From the NCBI GenBank assembly GCA_021776795.1, contig JAJFFC010000014.1, positions 238,074-302,073 on the forward strand: 64,000 bases of DNA. The letters are read 5' to 3'. Shown here in pieces: positions 1 to 11,880 of this stretch; position 1 is the stretch's first letter, and each line of letters begins with the position of its first letter. This DNA is from Planctomycetota bacterium (GTDB lineage Bacteria; Planctomycetota; UBA1135). The notes below the pieces were generated by a model. It was not told where the DNA came from and searched no databases. It saw only the letters and a list, made by a program, of their open reading frames with translations. The position numbers and the translations under genes are program-made.

Positions 1-670
1 GGGAATCGGTCACGATCTTGCCGACGCGCTTCTTCAGCGCCTTGCCCTCCTCGAAGATCCACAAGTCATTGCCGTAACTCTTGGACATTTTCTGTCCGTC
101 AATGCCTGGAACCTTCTGCATGGTTTCGCTTTTCTGCAAACGCATTTCCGGGCGGCGGAAGACTTCACTGCCGTAGGCGCTATTGAAATAACCCGCCATA
201 TCTTGGGTCATCTCGACATGTTGCACCTGGTCCTTCCCCACCGGAACAATGTCCGAGTCATAAGCCAAGATGTCGGCGGCCATCAAGATCGGGTAGGTGA
301 ACAAACCAACACTTGGCTTGATGCCATTCGCAAGTTTGTCTTTGTAACTGTGGGCACGCTCAAGCAAGCCCATCCCGCTCACGGTCGAGAGCAGCCAAGA
401 AATCTCCGTGACCTCGGGGACATCGGACTGGCGAAAGAGCACAGCCTTCTCGGGGTCGAGCCCACAAGCCAAATAGGTGATGGCGGTTTCGCGCACCAAC
501 TCACGCAGGCGCTGCGCATCTTTCACCGTAGTCAGGGCATGGTAATCGGCAATGAAATAGAAGTGCTCGCCCGGCTCTGCGGTGGACTGCACATGCTGAC
601 GAATCGCGCCGAAGTAGTTGCCCAAATGGAGCAAGCCACTCGGTTGAATCCCGCTGAGAAAGGTCTTCAT
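1..670 (-). CDS. trpS: Tryptophanyl-tRNA synthetase (C-terminus beyond window)
   Basis: Class Ic aminoacyl-tRNA synthetase that charges tRNA-Trp in the cytoplasm. About 223 N-terminal residues are in the window; the C-terminus lies off the left edge. The HIGH-type signature appears near residues 12-18 (PSGLLHLGNYFGA) and the KMSKS loop at about residue 194-198 (QKMSKSYGNDLW), both at the usual family spacing. The ATG at 668-670 overlaps the TGA of the upstream osmC-like gene (ATGA), so the two are probably translationally coupled. Nothing looks degenerate in the visible part. Confidence 0.95.
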   Translation of the reverse strand, partial: MKTFLSGIQPSGLLHLGNYFGAIRQHVQSTAEPGEHFYFIADYHALTTVKDAQRLRELVRETAITYLACGLDPEKAVLFRQSDVPEVTEISWLLSTVSGMGLLERAHSYKDKLANGIKPSVGLFTYPILMAADILAYDSDIVPVGKDQVQHVEMTQDMAGYFNSAYGSEVFRRPEMRLQKSETMQKVPGIDGQKMSKSYGNDLWIFEEGKALKKRVGKIVTDS

Positions 671-1077
671 GCCCACAAAAAGGTGATGGGTTTATCGATT
701 TCCGGGTGCAGACTCTGATGTACCGGGCAGGTGTTGGCGGCGTTCACCAGAAGGTTCTTTAGTTTTTCTTCGACCGGAGTGGCCATCTGCACCACCACCG
801 GAAGGGCTCCAATCCGGCGCACCGGGTCAGCCACCATATGCTTTTCGACCTGAACCACGGTGCCGTCAAGGTTGAGCTCGTGGCGCTCCGCCACAATGCC
901 CAGAATGGTCAAAATGCAGGCGCCGAGGCCGGTCGCGACCAGATCCGTCGGCGAGAAGCTCTCCCCCTTGCCGTGGTTATCCACCGGGGCATCGGTCACG
1001 ACTTGGCACCCGGAAGGCCCATGGGTGGCTTGGCAGCGCAGCTGCCCTTGGTAAACGACGGAGATCTCAACGGCCAT
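667..1077 (-). CDS. OsmC/Ohr family peroxiredoxin-like protein
   Basis: A 136-residue protein of the OsmC/Ohr superfamily, whose members reduce organic hydroperoxides with two conserved cysteines. Here these are Cys54 (GLGACILTIL) and Cys117 (NTCPVHQSL), at the expected spacing. Length is typical of the stand-alone OsmC family. It is the first gene of a two-gene unit with trpS (4-bp overlap). A TAGAAT hexamer lies 8 nt upstream of the ATG, back to back with a likely promoter for the divergent gene at 1108. The exact subfamily (OsmC, Ohr or YhfA) is not resolved. Confidence 0.85.
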   Translation of the reverse strand: MAVEISVVYQGQLRCQATHGPSGCQVVTDAPVDNHGKGESFSPTDLVATGLGACILTILGIVAERHELNLDGTVVQVEKHMVADPVRRIGALPVVVQMATPVEEKLKNLLVNAANTCPVHQSLHPEIDKPITFLWA

Positions 1078-1085
1078 GGCGGCCT

Positions 1086-1091
1086 ATTCTA
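1086..1091 (-). promoter_or_regulatory. Probable -10 element (TAGAAT) of the osmC-like gene
   Basis: TAGAAT on the minus strand ends 8 nt before the ATG at 1077. With usual -10 to start spacing the transcript would begin at or next to the ATG. No convincing -35 box was seen. Confidence 0.4.
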
Positions 1092-1095
1092 CGGA

Positions 1096-1101
1096 TACCA
1101 T
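1096..1101 (+). promoter_or_regulatory. Possible -10 element (TACCAT) of the propeller gene
   Basis: TACCAT lies exactly 6 nt before the ATG at 1108, the spacing expected for a leaderless transcript. It faces away from the OsmC promoter 5 bp to the left. Confidence 0.3.
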
Positions 1102-1107
1102 AGGACC

Positions 1108-2139
1108 ATGCTCTCACTCCTCTGTGCACTTCCCCTGTTGCAGGCTGGGGCGCCTGGACAACTGATTGTTTTGGAAAAAAATGCCGCCACCGCGCGCTTG
1201 CTCGATACGCGCGAAGGCGAAACGGTCACTACCTGGCCGGTAGGCGATGGTCCTCATGAGGTCGCGTTGTCGCCGGATGGCCGCTACGCCATGGTCGCAA
1301 ACTATGGCGGCCAAAATCCGGGCAGCAGCCTCACACGCATTAGTTTGCTCGAAATGAATCCCAAGAACCAGTTGCGCCATTACGACCTGGAAGCGGCGAT
1401 TCGTCCACATGGCCTGACTTACACCGGGGACAGTCGCTTCCTCTGGCTCACGGCCGAGGTCAGTGGTGAGCTGTGGCGTATGGATACCAAGACTGGCACC
1501 GTGGCTGCCAAAGTGGTGGTCGGAGGCGGTGGCGGGCATATGGTGGCACGACAAAACGATGGCCGCCTCTTTGTCAGTCACATTGGCGCTGGCGTCGTCA
1601 CGCCGGTGATTTCCACCGGCCACGGCGCCACCACCGTGACTGGGCCTGCGGGTTGGACCGCACGCGAACAAATCTCCACTGGGGCAGGCGCCGAAGGCAT
1701 TGCCGTGCGCCCCAAGGGAAAGTTGTTGTGGGTCGGCAACCGCGCCGAAGATACGCTCAGTTTGATCGATACTGAATCGCTCAAAGTGGTGGCGACTCTT
1801 CCCTGCGAAGGATTCCCGATTCGGGTGAACTTTTCCAATGACGGCGCGATTGCGGCGGTGACCTGCGCCACCGCCAATGAGGTTGCGCTATTTGATGCGG
1901 AAACCCATGAACTCCTAGCGCGCATTCCCACGGGCGATGGCACTACGCCGATTGGCATGGCCTTCAACGATGCTGGCACCCACCTATACGTCTCCTGCTC
2001 AGGAAGCAATCAAGTAGCTGACATCGATTTGCGGCTTCGCCGCGTCGTGCAGCATTTCAGCACGGGGGAAGTTCCCGATGGCCTTGCCTGGCTGCCGACT
2101 CCTCCACCGCAAACGGCCGCAATGGGACCCTCGGAATGA
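1108..2139 (+). CDS. Secreted YVTN-type beta-propeller protein
   Basis: A 343-residue protein with a short hydrophobic leader (LLCALPLLQAG), followed by about six repeats of the YVTN/40-residue type, for example GPHEVALSPDGRYAMVANYG, GAEGIAVRPKGKLLWVGNR and TPIGMAFNDAGTHLYVSC. These repeats form a beta-propeller, probably outside the cytoplasm. No catalytic function can be read. The frame is open further upstream to 838, but that part lies antisense to the osmC-like gene, so ATG 1108 is chosen; it follows a TACCAT-N6 promoter-like element. The stop overlaps the next gene (ATGA). Confidence 0.8.
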   Translation: MLSLLCALPLLQAGAPGQLIVLEKNAATARLLDTREGETVTTWPVGDGPHEVALSPDGRYAMVANYGGQNPGSSLTRISLLEMNPKNQLRHYDLEAAIRPHGLTYTGDSRFLWLTAEVSGELWRMDTKTGTVAAKVVVGGGGGHMVARQNDGRLFVSHIGAGVVTPVISTGHGATTVTGPAGWTAREQISTGAGAEGIAVRPKGKLLWVGNRAEDTLSLIDTESLKVVATLPCEGFPIRVNFSNDGAIAAVTCATANEVALFDAETHELLARIPTGDGTTPIGMAFNDAGTHLYVSCSGSNQVADIDLRLRRVVQHFSTGEVPDGLAWLPTPPPQTAAMGPSE

Positions 2140-2465
2140 TCGTCACCAATACTGAGACCGTTCCAGGTATGCACATGGTCAAGCATTTTGGCTTGGTCCA
2201 AGGCAGCACCATTCGAGCCAAAAACATCGGCCGTGACTTCATGGCTGGCATGAAGAATCTGGTTGGCGGCGAGCTCAAGGGCTATACCGAACTGTTGCAG
2301 GAATCGCGCGACGAGGCTTTACGTCGCTTGATAGAGCAGGCACAGGAGCTCGGCGCCAATGCCGTGGTCAATCTGCGCTTTTCCACTTCTTCCGTCGCAG
2401 CCGGTGCTGCGGAAATCCTCTGCTATGGCACCGCGGTGCAGGTGATTCAGCCTCCTCCAACATGA
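2136..2465 (+). CDS. YbjQ/UPF0145 family protein
   Basis: A 109-residue YbjQ-family (DUF74) protein that covers the whole domain: the N-terminal strand (VTNTETVPG), the conserved GLVQGSTIRAKNIGRD segment, and the GANAVVNLRFSTS and ILCYGTAV strands. The biochemical function of the family is unknown; it assembles into pentameric rings in solved structures. The gene overlaps both neighbours by ATGA, so it is translated in a unit with the propeller gene and the next YbjQ-like gene. Confidence 0.85.
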   Translation: MIVTNTETVPGMHMVKHFGLVQGSTIRAKNIGRDFMAGMKNLVGGELKGYTELLQESRDEALRRLIEQAQELGANAVVNLRFSTSSVAAGAAEILCYGTAVQVIQPPPT

Positions 2466-2953
2466 TCCAGATTTACTTTGCGCTAGCGCTACTGGCTCTG
2501 GGCTTGATTGTCGGCTCCCTTTTGGAGCGGGCACATTACGCGCGGATTAAAAAGCGCGAGCGTGCATTTCGAGATTTCCCGGCCATGAGCTTGCGTCAGA
2601 TTCCTAATGCGCATGAGGTGTCACGCGCTTCCATGCGCATGGGTTCCGTGGTGATTTCGGTAGATTACTTCAAGCGCTTTGCCGCCGGTTTGAAAAAGCT
2701 TTTTGGTGGCGAGATTCACTCCTACTCCAGCTTGCTCGATCGCGCGCGGCGCGAAGCGTTGCTGCGTTTAAAGGACAACTGCAAAGACGCCGACTTGCTG
2801 GTCAATCTTCGCTTTGAGACCTGTACATTGAGCAACGGAGCTAACTCGAATATTGGTTCGGTAGAGGTCGTCGCCTATGGGACCGCCGTTTGGTACCGCA
2901 ACGACCAACGCGAAGATTTGCCGCCGCCAGTACCAACCGCCACCCGCTTTTAA
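2462..2953 (+). CDS. Membrane-anchored YbjQ-like protein
   Basis: A 163-residue protein with one N-terminal transmembrane helix (about residues 3-22) followed by a cytoplasmic YbjQ-like domain. The domain aligns with the preceding gene: GSVVISVDYFKRFAAGLKK for the core, then DADLLVNLRF and VEVVAYGTAVW for the last strands. The pair is therefore a soluble and a tethered copy of the same fold. It overlaps the upstream gene by ATGA and is 6 bp from the M48 protease. Function unknown. Confidence 0.8.
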   Translation: MIQIYFALALLALGLIVGSLLERAHYARIKKRERAFRDFPAMSLRQIPNAHEVSRASMRMGSVVISVDYFKRFAAGLKKLFGGEIHSYSSLLDRARREALLRLKDNCKDADLLVNLRFETCTLSNGANSNIGSVEVVAYGTAVWYRNDQREDLPPPVPTATRF

Positions 2954-2959
2954 ATCAAA

Positions 2960-5996
<3,037 letters not shown>

Positions 5997-6000
<4 letters not shown>

Positions 6001-7805
6001 TCGCCGTTCGAGGCACGCGGGAAAAAGGTCAGAGGCACTTGCGTGCTTTCACCTTCGCGCTCAAAGCTGACGTCGATGGTCATGCCATTTTCGTATTTGG
6101 CAAGGGCGTCCATGAAGTCGTAGATATCGATAACCTCGACGTCGCCCACTTTGCGAATGATGTCGCCCTTGAGCAGACCCGCTTTTTCGGCAGGGCTCCC
6201 AGGCGAAGTTCCGGCGATTTGCATGCCGCCGCCTTCGGGCTCGGCACCGTAATCTGGGATGCTGCCAAACCAAACTTTGGCCGCGGCAACTTCACGCTCG
6301 CCGTTTCCGCTGTGCGGATCGACCACCGGCTTGATGTACACGAAATCGGTGCGCGGCGCTGGGTCTAACTGCAACAAAAAATGCTCCAGCATTTGGCCCA
6401 GTGTGACCATGCCGTCAAAAGCAATCTTGTCGGCGTCGTCGCTTGGCTTGTGATAATCGCTGTGCAAGCCGGAGAAGAAGAACACTGCGGGGACATCAAT
6501 CTGGTGGAAACTCATGTGGTCGGAGCCGCCGCCGCCTGGCATGTCGTTTTGGATAATGTCGAGCCTCATTTCTAATCCCTGCTCCTGCGCCCAGGCCACG
6601 GTGCTTTCTAGAGCCGGACCAAAAGCAGCGCCAGTCTTCGAAGAACCCACGGTCACGCGCCCTTCCGCAAGTCGCCCCACCATATCCAGGTTGAGGTTCA
6701 TGACGATGTCTTCGGCCGGCACTGTGGGGTTACGGGTCCAATACTGCGAACCGAGCAAACCCATTTCTTCGCCACTCCACAGCGCAAAGACGACGCCGCG
6801 TTGCAGTGGTTTGGAGCGCGCGGCCAAGGATTCGGCCAACTCAATCACCATCGCGGTACCAGAAGCATTGTCATCGGCGCCGTTGTGAATCTCATGCACC
6901 CCCGGCGCGAGCGAACCGTCACCGCCATAACCAAGGTGATCGTAATGGCCGCCAACCACCATCAACTCGGGAGTCTTGCCCGGCAAGATGCCCAACACGT
7001 TTTGCGCCATTTCCGTTTCGCGGGTGACTTCGGCCAGCATTTCGATCATGGGTGGACGTTCACCCTGTGCCGCTTGCTCCAATGCCGCAAAGGTTTCCGA
7101 GCTCACGACTAAAACCGGAATCGTCATGCTGCCGCGAATAGCATCAAAAGCAATCCACTCCTCACCACCTTTGCCGAGGTCGTCTGGGTGGGTGCCCAGA
7201 ATCACCCCGAGTGCGCCTGCGGCTTGCGCATTCTTCACCTTATTGCGCAGGTTGCCGAGTGCAGCAAACGTAGGGTCGGCATTGGGGCCCATCTCGGTGT
7301 AACGTCGGACCAAAGCAATCTTGCCGTCGACCTCGGCTTCGGCGTAATCATTCATGCCGTGCGAAGGCATGACCAGGCCATAGCTAGCAGAGCGAATCAC
7401 GCCTTCAATGCTGTCTGAGGCACTAGCCGCCACGGTGTGCACTTCGCCTGTTTCCATGTCTTCGACCTGTAATTCCACACGGCCTTCTTGCGGCGCCATC
7501 TTCACCGGGAACTCTTGAAGCCAGCCGCCATCGGAACCGGCCGGTTTGGCTCCAGCAGCTTCGAGTTGCTGAATGATCCACTGCGCGGAAGCGCGTTCGC
7601 CTTCGGTGCCGGTGCGACGGCCTTCGCGGGCGTCATCGGCCAACCACAGCACCTTTTCCTTTAACTGGTCCGCGTTTATCGCCGCTAGCGAAGCCTCCGT
7701 CGAGGCTGTCGAGGGTGTAGTCGGCGCCTCAGCTTGAGTACAACTCGGCGCCAGACACAGTGTGAACCCTAAAAGAAAAGCTGGAAGGATGGAGGCACGA
7801 AGCAT
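5997..7805 (-). CDS. M28 family aminopeptidase lipoprotein with PA and PDZ domains
   Basis: A 602-residue exported peptidase. It has a lipoprotein signal (LAPSC lipobox around residue 22), then a protease-associated domain and an M28 zinc peptidase domain. Ligands are visible in GGHYDHLG, NGADDNASG, the catalytic Glu in SGEEMGLLGS, NLDMVG and LHSDYHKPSDD, so both zincs can be bound. The C-terminal PDZ domain is marked by GSPAEKAGLLKGDIIRKVG. The family removes N-terminal residues from peptides; here the enzyme is probably anchored in an outer or cytoplasmic membrane. TAGAAT lies 6 nt before the ATG. Confidence 0.93.
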
Positions 7806-7811
7806 GCGCAG

Positions 7812-7817
7812 ATTCTA
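7812..7817 (-). promoter_or_regulatory. Probable -10 element (TAGAAT) of the M28 peptidase gene
   Basis: TAGAAT on the minus strand, exactly 6 nt from the ATG at 7805, predicting a leaderless transcript. No Shine-Dalgarno sequence fits in the gap. Confidence 0.45.
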
Positions 7818-7835
7818 CCTCGGCCGCGCCAAGGG

Positions 7836-8333
7836 CTAGAAACCAGCTAAGGTCTCGTCGCCTTGGCGCAGAAGGCGAAGATATGTCACGACTTCGGCGT
7901 TGGCGCAGCGCTCACCAGCCCCGTTACGGACTTCTACCTGGTGGGTGCGCACAGATTTCTTGCGCTCGGCGAGTTCCGCCTCGGCTTGGTTGAAATCGTC
8001 CTCGGTGAGGGCGAAGCGCAAGTACAAATCAGAATTACCCGGCTTTTCAAACTGGATCGAGGCTGCCATCAGCCATGCCTGAATCAGGATTCCCCGCTCC
8101 TTAAGACCATGCCAATACATAACCGGAATCACCGGGTCGGCGGCGGCGTAAATCGTGCCGCCAAAGATCGTGCCGTTGTGATTCTTGTTCCAACGCGATT
8201 TACGAATACAAAAATCCAGCTGGCGGAAGTCCTCTGCGACATGAGTGCAGCGAATTCGCTGAAAGAACAACGGCGGATAGAGATTGAACATCCAGCGCAT
8301 TTTGCGCGGGCTGAGCTTGGTGGACTTGGCCAT
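7836..8333 (-). CDS. DUF4442 hotdog-fold protein (putative thioesterase)
   Basis: A 165-residue protein that resembles DUF4442/YiiD-C proteins of the hotdog thioesterase superfamily. The conserved NHNGTIFGGTIYAAADPV segment (about residues 51-69) is typical of the acyl-CoA-binding helix region. Members probably hydrolyse acyl-CoA thioesters, but the substrate is unknown. It lies 18 bp downstream of ubiD on the same strand and may be co-transcribed with it. Confidence 0.8.
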   Translation of the reverse strand: MAKSTKLSPRKMRWMFNLYPPLFFQRIRCTHVAEDFRQLDFCIRKSRWNKNHNGTIFGGTIYAAADPVIPVMYWHGLKERGILIQAWLMAASIQFEKPGNSDLYLRFALTEDDFNQAEAELAERKKSVRTHQVEVRNGAGERCANAEVVTYLRLLRQGDETLAGF

Positions 8334-8351
8334 GGCTTGGAGCCAGCAGAC

Positions 8352-9803
8352 TTAGGAAATTCCGAACTCTTCCCAGCGCGCGGCGACCGACTTCTTTATC
8401 GCATCGCTCATGAGGATTTCTTCTGGCCACTCACGGGTGAATCCTTCTTCTTTCCACTTGCGCGTGGCATCGATACCGACTTTCGAACCGTAGCAGGCGG
8501 CACGACTGGCATGATCGAGTACTTCAATCGGTCCCATGGTGAACTGCAGGTCCCGTTCGGGGTCAATGTGGTTCAAGACCTTCCACGCCACCTCGGAATC
8601 ATCGTGAATGTCGGTGTCGTCGTCTACCACCACAATCACCTTGGTGAACATGGCTTGGCCCAAGCCCCAAATCGCGTTCATGAGTTTGCGCGCGTGGCCA
8701 GGGTAGGATTTCTTGATTTTGAGGTACATCAAGTTGTGCGCAACACCTTCGAAGGGCATGCGGTAGTCCAGGACCTCGGGGAACTGCTTCTGCAAGACCG
8801 GCAACAGTAGGCGCTCAATCCCTTCGGTCATCCAGCAATCTTCTTGCGGCGGGCGCCCCACCAGCGTGGTGTGGTAAATCGGGTCCTTGCGGTGCGTGAT
8901 ACACGTCACATGAAAGCGCGGGTACTGGTCGGCCAGCGAGTAGAAGCCGGTATGGTCGCCAAAAGGGCCTTCGGTGACGAGGTCATTCGGGTCGACATAA
9001 CCCTCGAGCACGATTTCGGCAGTGGCGGGCACCTCTAGGGGCACACTGTGGCAGGGCACCAAGGGCACTGGTTTGTTGCGCAAGAAACCTGCGATCAACA
9101 GTTCATCGACATCGGGCGGCGCGGGCACCACGCTGGCAAAACAGGTTGCTGGATCGGCGCCAATCACCACTGCGGCGGGAATGGTTTCGCCGCGCTCGGC
9201 CGCTTTGCCTAAATGGCGCCGCGCATCTTTGTGCATATGGGTGTGAAAACCGGTCACTTTGGGGCCCATGACCTGCAAGCGGTAGGTTCCCAGATTTCGT
9301 TTTCCAGATTCCGGGTCCTGCGTCACGCACAGCGGAAAGGTGATGAACGGACCGGCGTCGTCGGGCCAGGTCGTGAGCACCGGTAACTTGCCGAGGTCGA
9401 CGTCGTCGCCCTCCAAAATGACTTCTTGGCAGGGTGCGGAACGAACCTTCTTCGGCATCCAGCGGCCGATGGCTGCCAATTTCGGCAGCATTTTCACCTT
9501 GTCCATTAAGGATTCTGGCGGCGCTTGGTCGAGTACCTCGCGTAGACGATCGGCATGGTCTTCCATGCTCTTAGCGCCGAGCGAAATGGCGCAGCGATCG
9601 CGCGAGCCAAAGCCGTTAATGAAAACCGGCATCGATGAGCCTTTGACATTTTCAAACAGCAGGGCCCGATTTGGCGCACCCTGCTCCTTGGAAACGCGGT
9701 CGGTGATCTCGGCAATTTCCAAAACCGGGTCGACCTCGGCGCGAATCCGCACCAGCTCACCAGCCGCATCGAGAGCGGCAATCCATTCGCGCAAACTTTC
9801 CAT
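8352..9803 (-). CDS. UbiD family decarboxylase
   Basis: A 483-residue member of the UbiD family, prenylated-FMN-dependent (de)carboxylases acting on aromatic or unsaturated acids, such as 4-hydroxy-3-polyprenylbenzoate in ubiquinone and the futalosine product in menaquinone synthesis. Hallmarks include TYRLQVMGPKVTGFHTHMH, the ITHRKDPIYHTTLVGRPP segment and KVIVVVDDDTDIHD. ATG 9803 (MESLREW) is the natural start; a TTG at 9830 sits 6 nt behind TAAAAT and could be a leaderless start. No UbiX was seen nearby, so the quinone pathway cannot be assigned. Confidence 0.9.
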   Translation of the reverse strand: MESLREWIAALDAAGELVRIRAEVDPVLEIAEITDRVSKEQGAPNRALLFENVKGSSMPVFINGFGSRDRCAISLGAKSMEDHADRLREVLDQAPPESLMDKVKMLPKLAAIGRWMPKKVRSAPCQEVILEGDDVDLGKLPVLTTWPDDAGPFITFPLCVTQDPESGKRNLGTYRLQVMGPKVTGFHTHMHKDARRHLGKAAERGETIPAAVVIGADPATCFASVVPAPPDVDELLIAGFLRNKPVPLVPCHSVPLEVPATAEIVLEGYVDPNDLVTEGPFGDHTGFYSLADQYPRFHVTCITHRKDPIYHTTLVGRPPQEDCWMTEGIERLLLPVLQKQFPEVLDYRMPFEGVAHNLMYLKIKKSYPGHARKLMNAIWGLGQAMFTKVIVVVDDDTDIHDDSEVAWKVLNHIDPERDLQFTMGPIEVLDHASRAACYGSKVGIDATRKWKEEGFTREWPEEILMSDAIKKSVAARWEEFGIS

Positions 9804-9867
9804 GATGAATCGGGCACCGTGGTGCCGCAACCAAGGATTTTAGGACGCGTCTCGGCTCATATCTCCA

Positions 9868-9900
9868 TAAAAAACGGGCAGGGTGAGAGTCACCCTGCCC
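9868..9900 (-). terminator. Rho-independent terminator of the gluzincin peptidase gene
   Basis: A perfect 11-bp stem (9876-9886 pairing with 9890-9900) with a 3-nt loop. On the minus strand it is followed directly by a run of six T. It lies 17 bp past the peptidase stop codon and isolates it from ubiD. Confidence 0.9.
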
Positions 9901-9917
9901 GAAGCCGTTGGCAGCCC

Positions 9918-11807
9918 TTAATTGCGCTCGGCACGCAGGGCGATGGGAGCGCTTACCTTCACCGCAGCGCCGGAACCATCCAAAATCATGACCTGGAAGA
10001 AATAGGCCTGCTTGAACGGCAATCCAGCCGGGACCGGAATCGTGAAGTTGGCTAGGCCCTGGGCATCGAGGGTGCCCTGAAAGGAAGCTAGGCCGAGGCT
10101 TGTGGCCAGGAGCTCATCGCCAATGTTGAGAGTGGTCTGGAACGGAGGGCCCAGCACCGTGGTCTGCGCTTGGGTGGAAACCACGACCTGAAAATCAGCG
10201 CCTGGATCGAGAATCGAACCGACATCGAAGCGCACTTGCTCCCCAGCCAACAGGGAACGACGATCCGCCAGGAGACGCGCTTCCGAGGCAGGTGGCGAGG
10301 CCAGATCCGAGCGGGTCATGGCCCCAGTTAGGTAGGGTGCATTGGCCCCAGCCGTGAGCTGTTGCTCGGCGACAAAGAGCAAATCTGCGGCTTGCTGCAT
10401 GTTGGTGTTTGGGCCCATCAAACTCATGGCCGAGGTCACCAAGATCAGGCTGTCGTCGGCACCAAGCATGTGTGTCATTTCCCACAAGGCCGATGACCAC
10501 AATTCACCATCGTCGTGGACGGCACCCACCAAATCTTGCGGGTACTTCTTGAGACCATCGATGCGACGCACAGCCGGATAACCGATGCCCGTACCGAGGG
10601 CAACGCCAGCCCACTCTCCGACAAGTGTGTCGTTGGCTTGGACGGCAGCGAAGTAATCGCCGTAGCCCTCTCCCATGCCGCCGTTCTCACTACCGCCAAA
10701 ACCACCGGCCAGGCCGCCTTGAATTTCATCGTGAATGGCGTGGCCGTATTCGTGCAGGATGACATCGGCATCTTCGGCAAAGTCGACATTCTTGGTGCCA
10801 AAAGCAATCACTTGAGTCGCCGAGTTATAGGAAGCGTTGGCGTATTCGAAGCCAAACAAGCGATCTTCGACATTGATCTTTTGCGCCGTTTGCCTCGCCA
10901 CAATGCCTAAGGATTGAAGTCGCCGCTGAAAAGTGTCGACGTGGTAGTAACCCATGCCTTCTTCAAAGGCCTTGCTGGCGCGGGTACTGCGGAAATCTAA
11001 GTTGCCTGCGAAGCTACGGTTCGGTGTCGCCGAAGTGGTGGCCCATAATCCATCCATGCGGCCGCTGCCATCTAGGTCGAGCAGGTCGATTTCTGTGTAT
11101 GCAGCACGCGGCACCGCACTACCACTGTTGTTTTGATCGGTCAGCTGCGGATTATCTAAACTCTCTACCGGGTTGGGCGTGAACACCACGGCCTTGCCAG
11201 TTTGATGCTGAATTAAATCCAAGCGCTGCAACAAAGCGCCATCATTTGCGGCGTAATGCATTTCGTACAGCAAGGAGCTTGCGGCTTCGGCATTCACCTT
11301 GACACGCCATACCAATCGGCTTTGGCCAACGCCCGGTAACACGGCGAGCTCGGCCAAAATAACCTTGGGCAGGAAGGCTTCGCCAATGCCATCGACAGCC
11401 AGTTGCTTGGCTCCGGATTCCGTCAATACGGGAAGCGTGAAGCGAGTCTCCCCTAAAGGAGTCAGGTTGCCGTGCAGCAACACTCGCCCGTCGTTCAGCC
11501 AGGCCACGCGCAGCCAATCGCCGAGGACTGGGTACCCATTTGCGGTAGGACGCAACAACACGCGGCGAGTCGTAATCGAACTGGGGGCTTGCTCAGCATG
11601 AAGCACAAAGGCATAGTTCGGCAGAAGCGCTTCAGCAAGCGCCACAGGGTCAACATCGGGCGAGGCTTCGGTGTACTGGAACACCGCCTCATTCTGAGCT
11701 GCGGGAACCTGCCAGGTCGTGGGCAACGCCACGGGAAACTGGCTCTGGCCAAGGGGGGCGACCTGCGTGGGGGTTAGGGCGAATAAAAGTGTGAGGAGGG
11801 GTGACAT
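9918..11807 (-). CDS. Secreted gluzincin metallopeptidase (M4/M36-like)
   Basis: A 629-residue exported zinc peptidase. It has a short signal peptide (LLTLLFALTPTQ), a propeptide-like N-terminal half, and a catalytic domain with HEYGHAIHDEIQGG and the downstream Glu ligand in GMGEGYGDYFA. Motif order matches thermolysin or fungalysin-type gluzincins; the family assignment between M4 and M36 is not certain. The last ~100 residues form a module with GTLDAQGLANFTIPVP, also seen in other exported proteins of this window. The open frame extends to 11942, but ATG 11807 starts the signal peptide. Confidence 0.8.
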   Translation of the reverse strand: MSPLLTLLFALTPTQVAPLGQSQFPVALPTTWQVPAAQNEAVFQYTEASPDVDPVALAEALLPNYAFVLHAEQAPSSITTRRVLLRPTANGYPVLGDWLRVAWLNDGRVLLHGNLTPLGETRFTLPVLTESGAKQLAVDGIGEAFLPKVILAELAVLPGVGQSRLVWRVKVNAEAASSLLYEMHYAANDGALLQRLDLIQHQTGKAVVFTPNPVESLDNPQLTDQNNSGSAVPRAAYTEIDLLDLDGSGRMDGLWATTSATPNRSFAGNLDFRSTRASKAFEEGMGYYHVDTFQRRLQSLGIVARQTAQKINVEDRLFGFEYANASYNSATQVIAFGTKNVDFAEDADVILHEYGHAIHDEIQGGLAGGFGGSENGGMGEGYGDYFAAVQANDTLVGEWAGVALGTGIGYPAVRRIDGLKKYPQDLVGAVHDDGELWSSALWEMTHMLGADDSLILVTSAMSLMGPNTNMQQAADLLFVAEQQLTAGANAPYLTGAMTRSDLASPPASEARLLADRRSLLAGEQVRFDVGSILDPGADFQVVVSTQAQTTVLGPPFQTTLNIGDELLATSLGLASFQGTLDAQGLANFTIPVPAGLPFKQAYFFQVMILDGSGAAVKVSAPIALRAERN

Positions 11808-11880
11808 GGAGAATAGATGGTATAAAGGATTTCCTGCTTCTGCAGCGCAATTGCCCCCATCTCCCACCCTCATCACACTC

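Noticed and set aside
203..718. Plus-strand open frame of 171 codons
   Set aside because: It lies antisense to trpS, which has intact HIGH and KMSKS motifs; the frame has no family-like sequence.
838..1107. Longer N-terminus for the propeller gene
   Set aside because: Those 90 codons are antisense to the OsmC coding region and precede a clear leader sequence at 1108.
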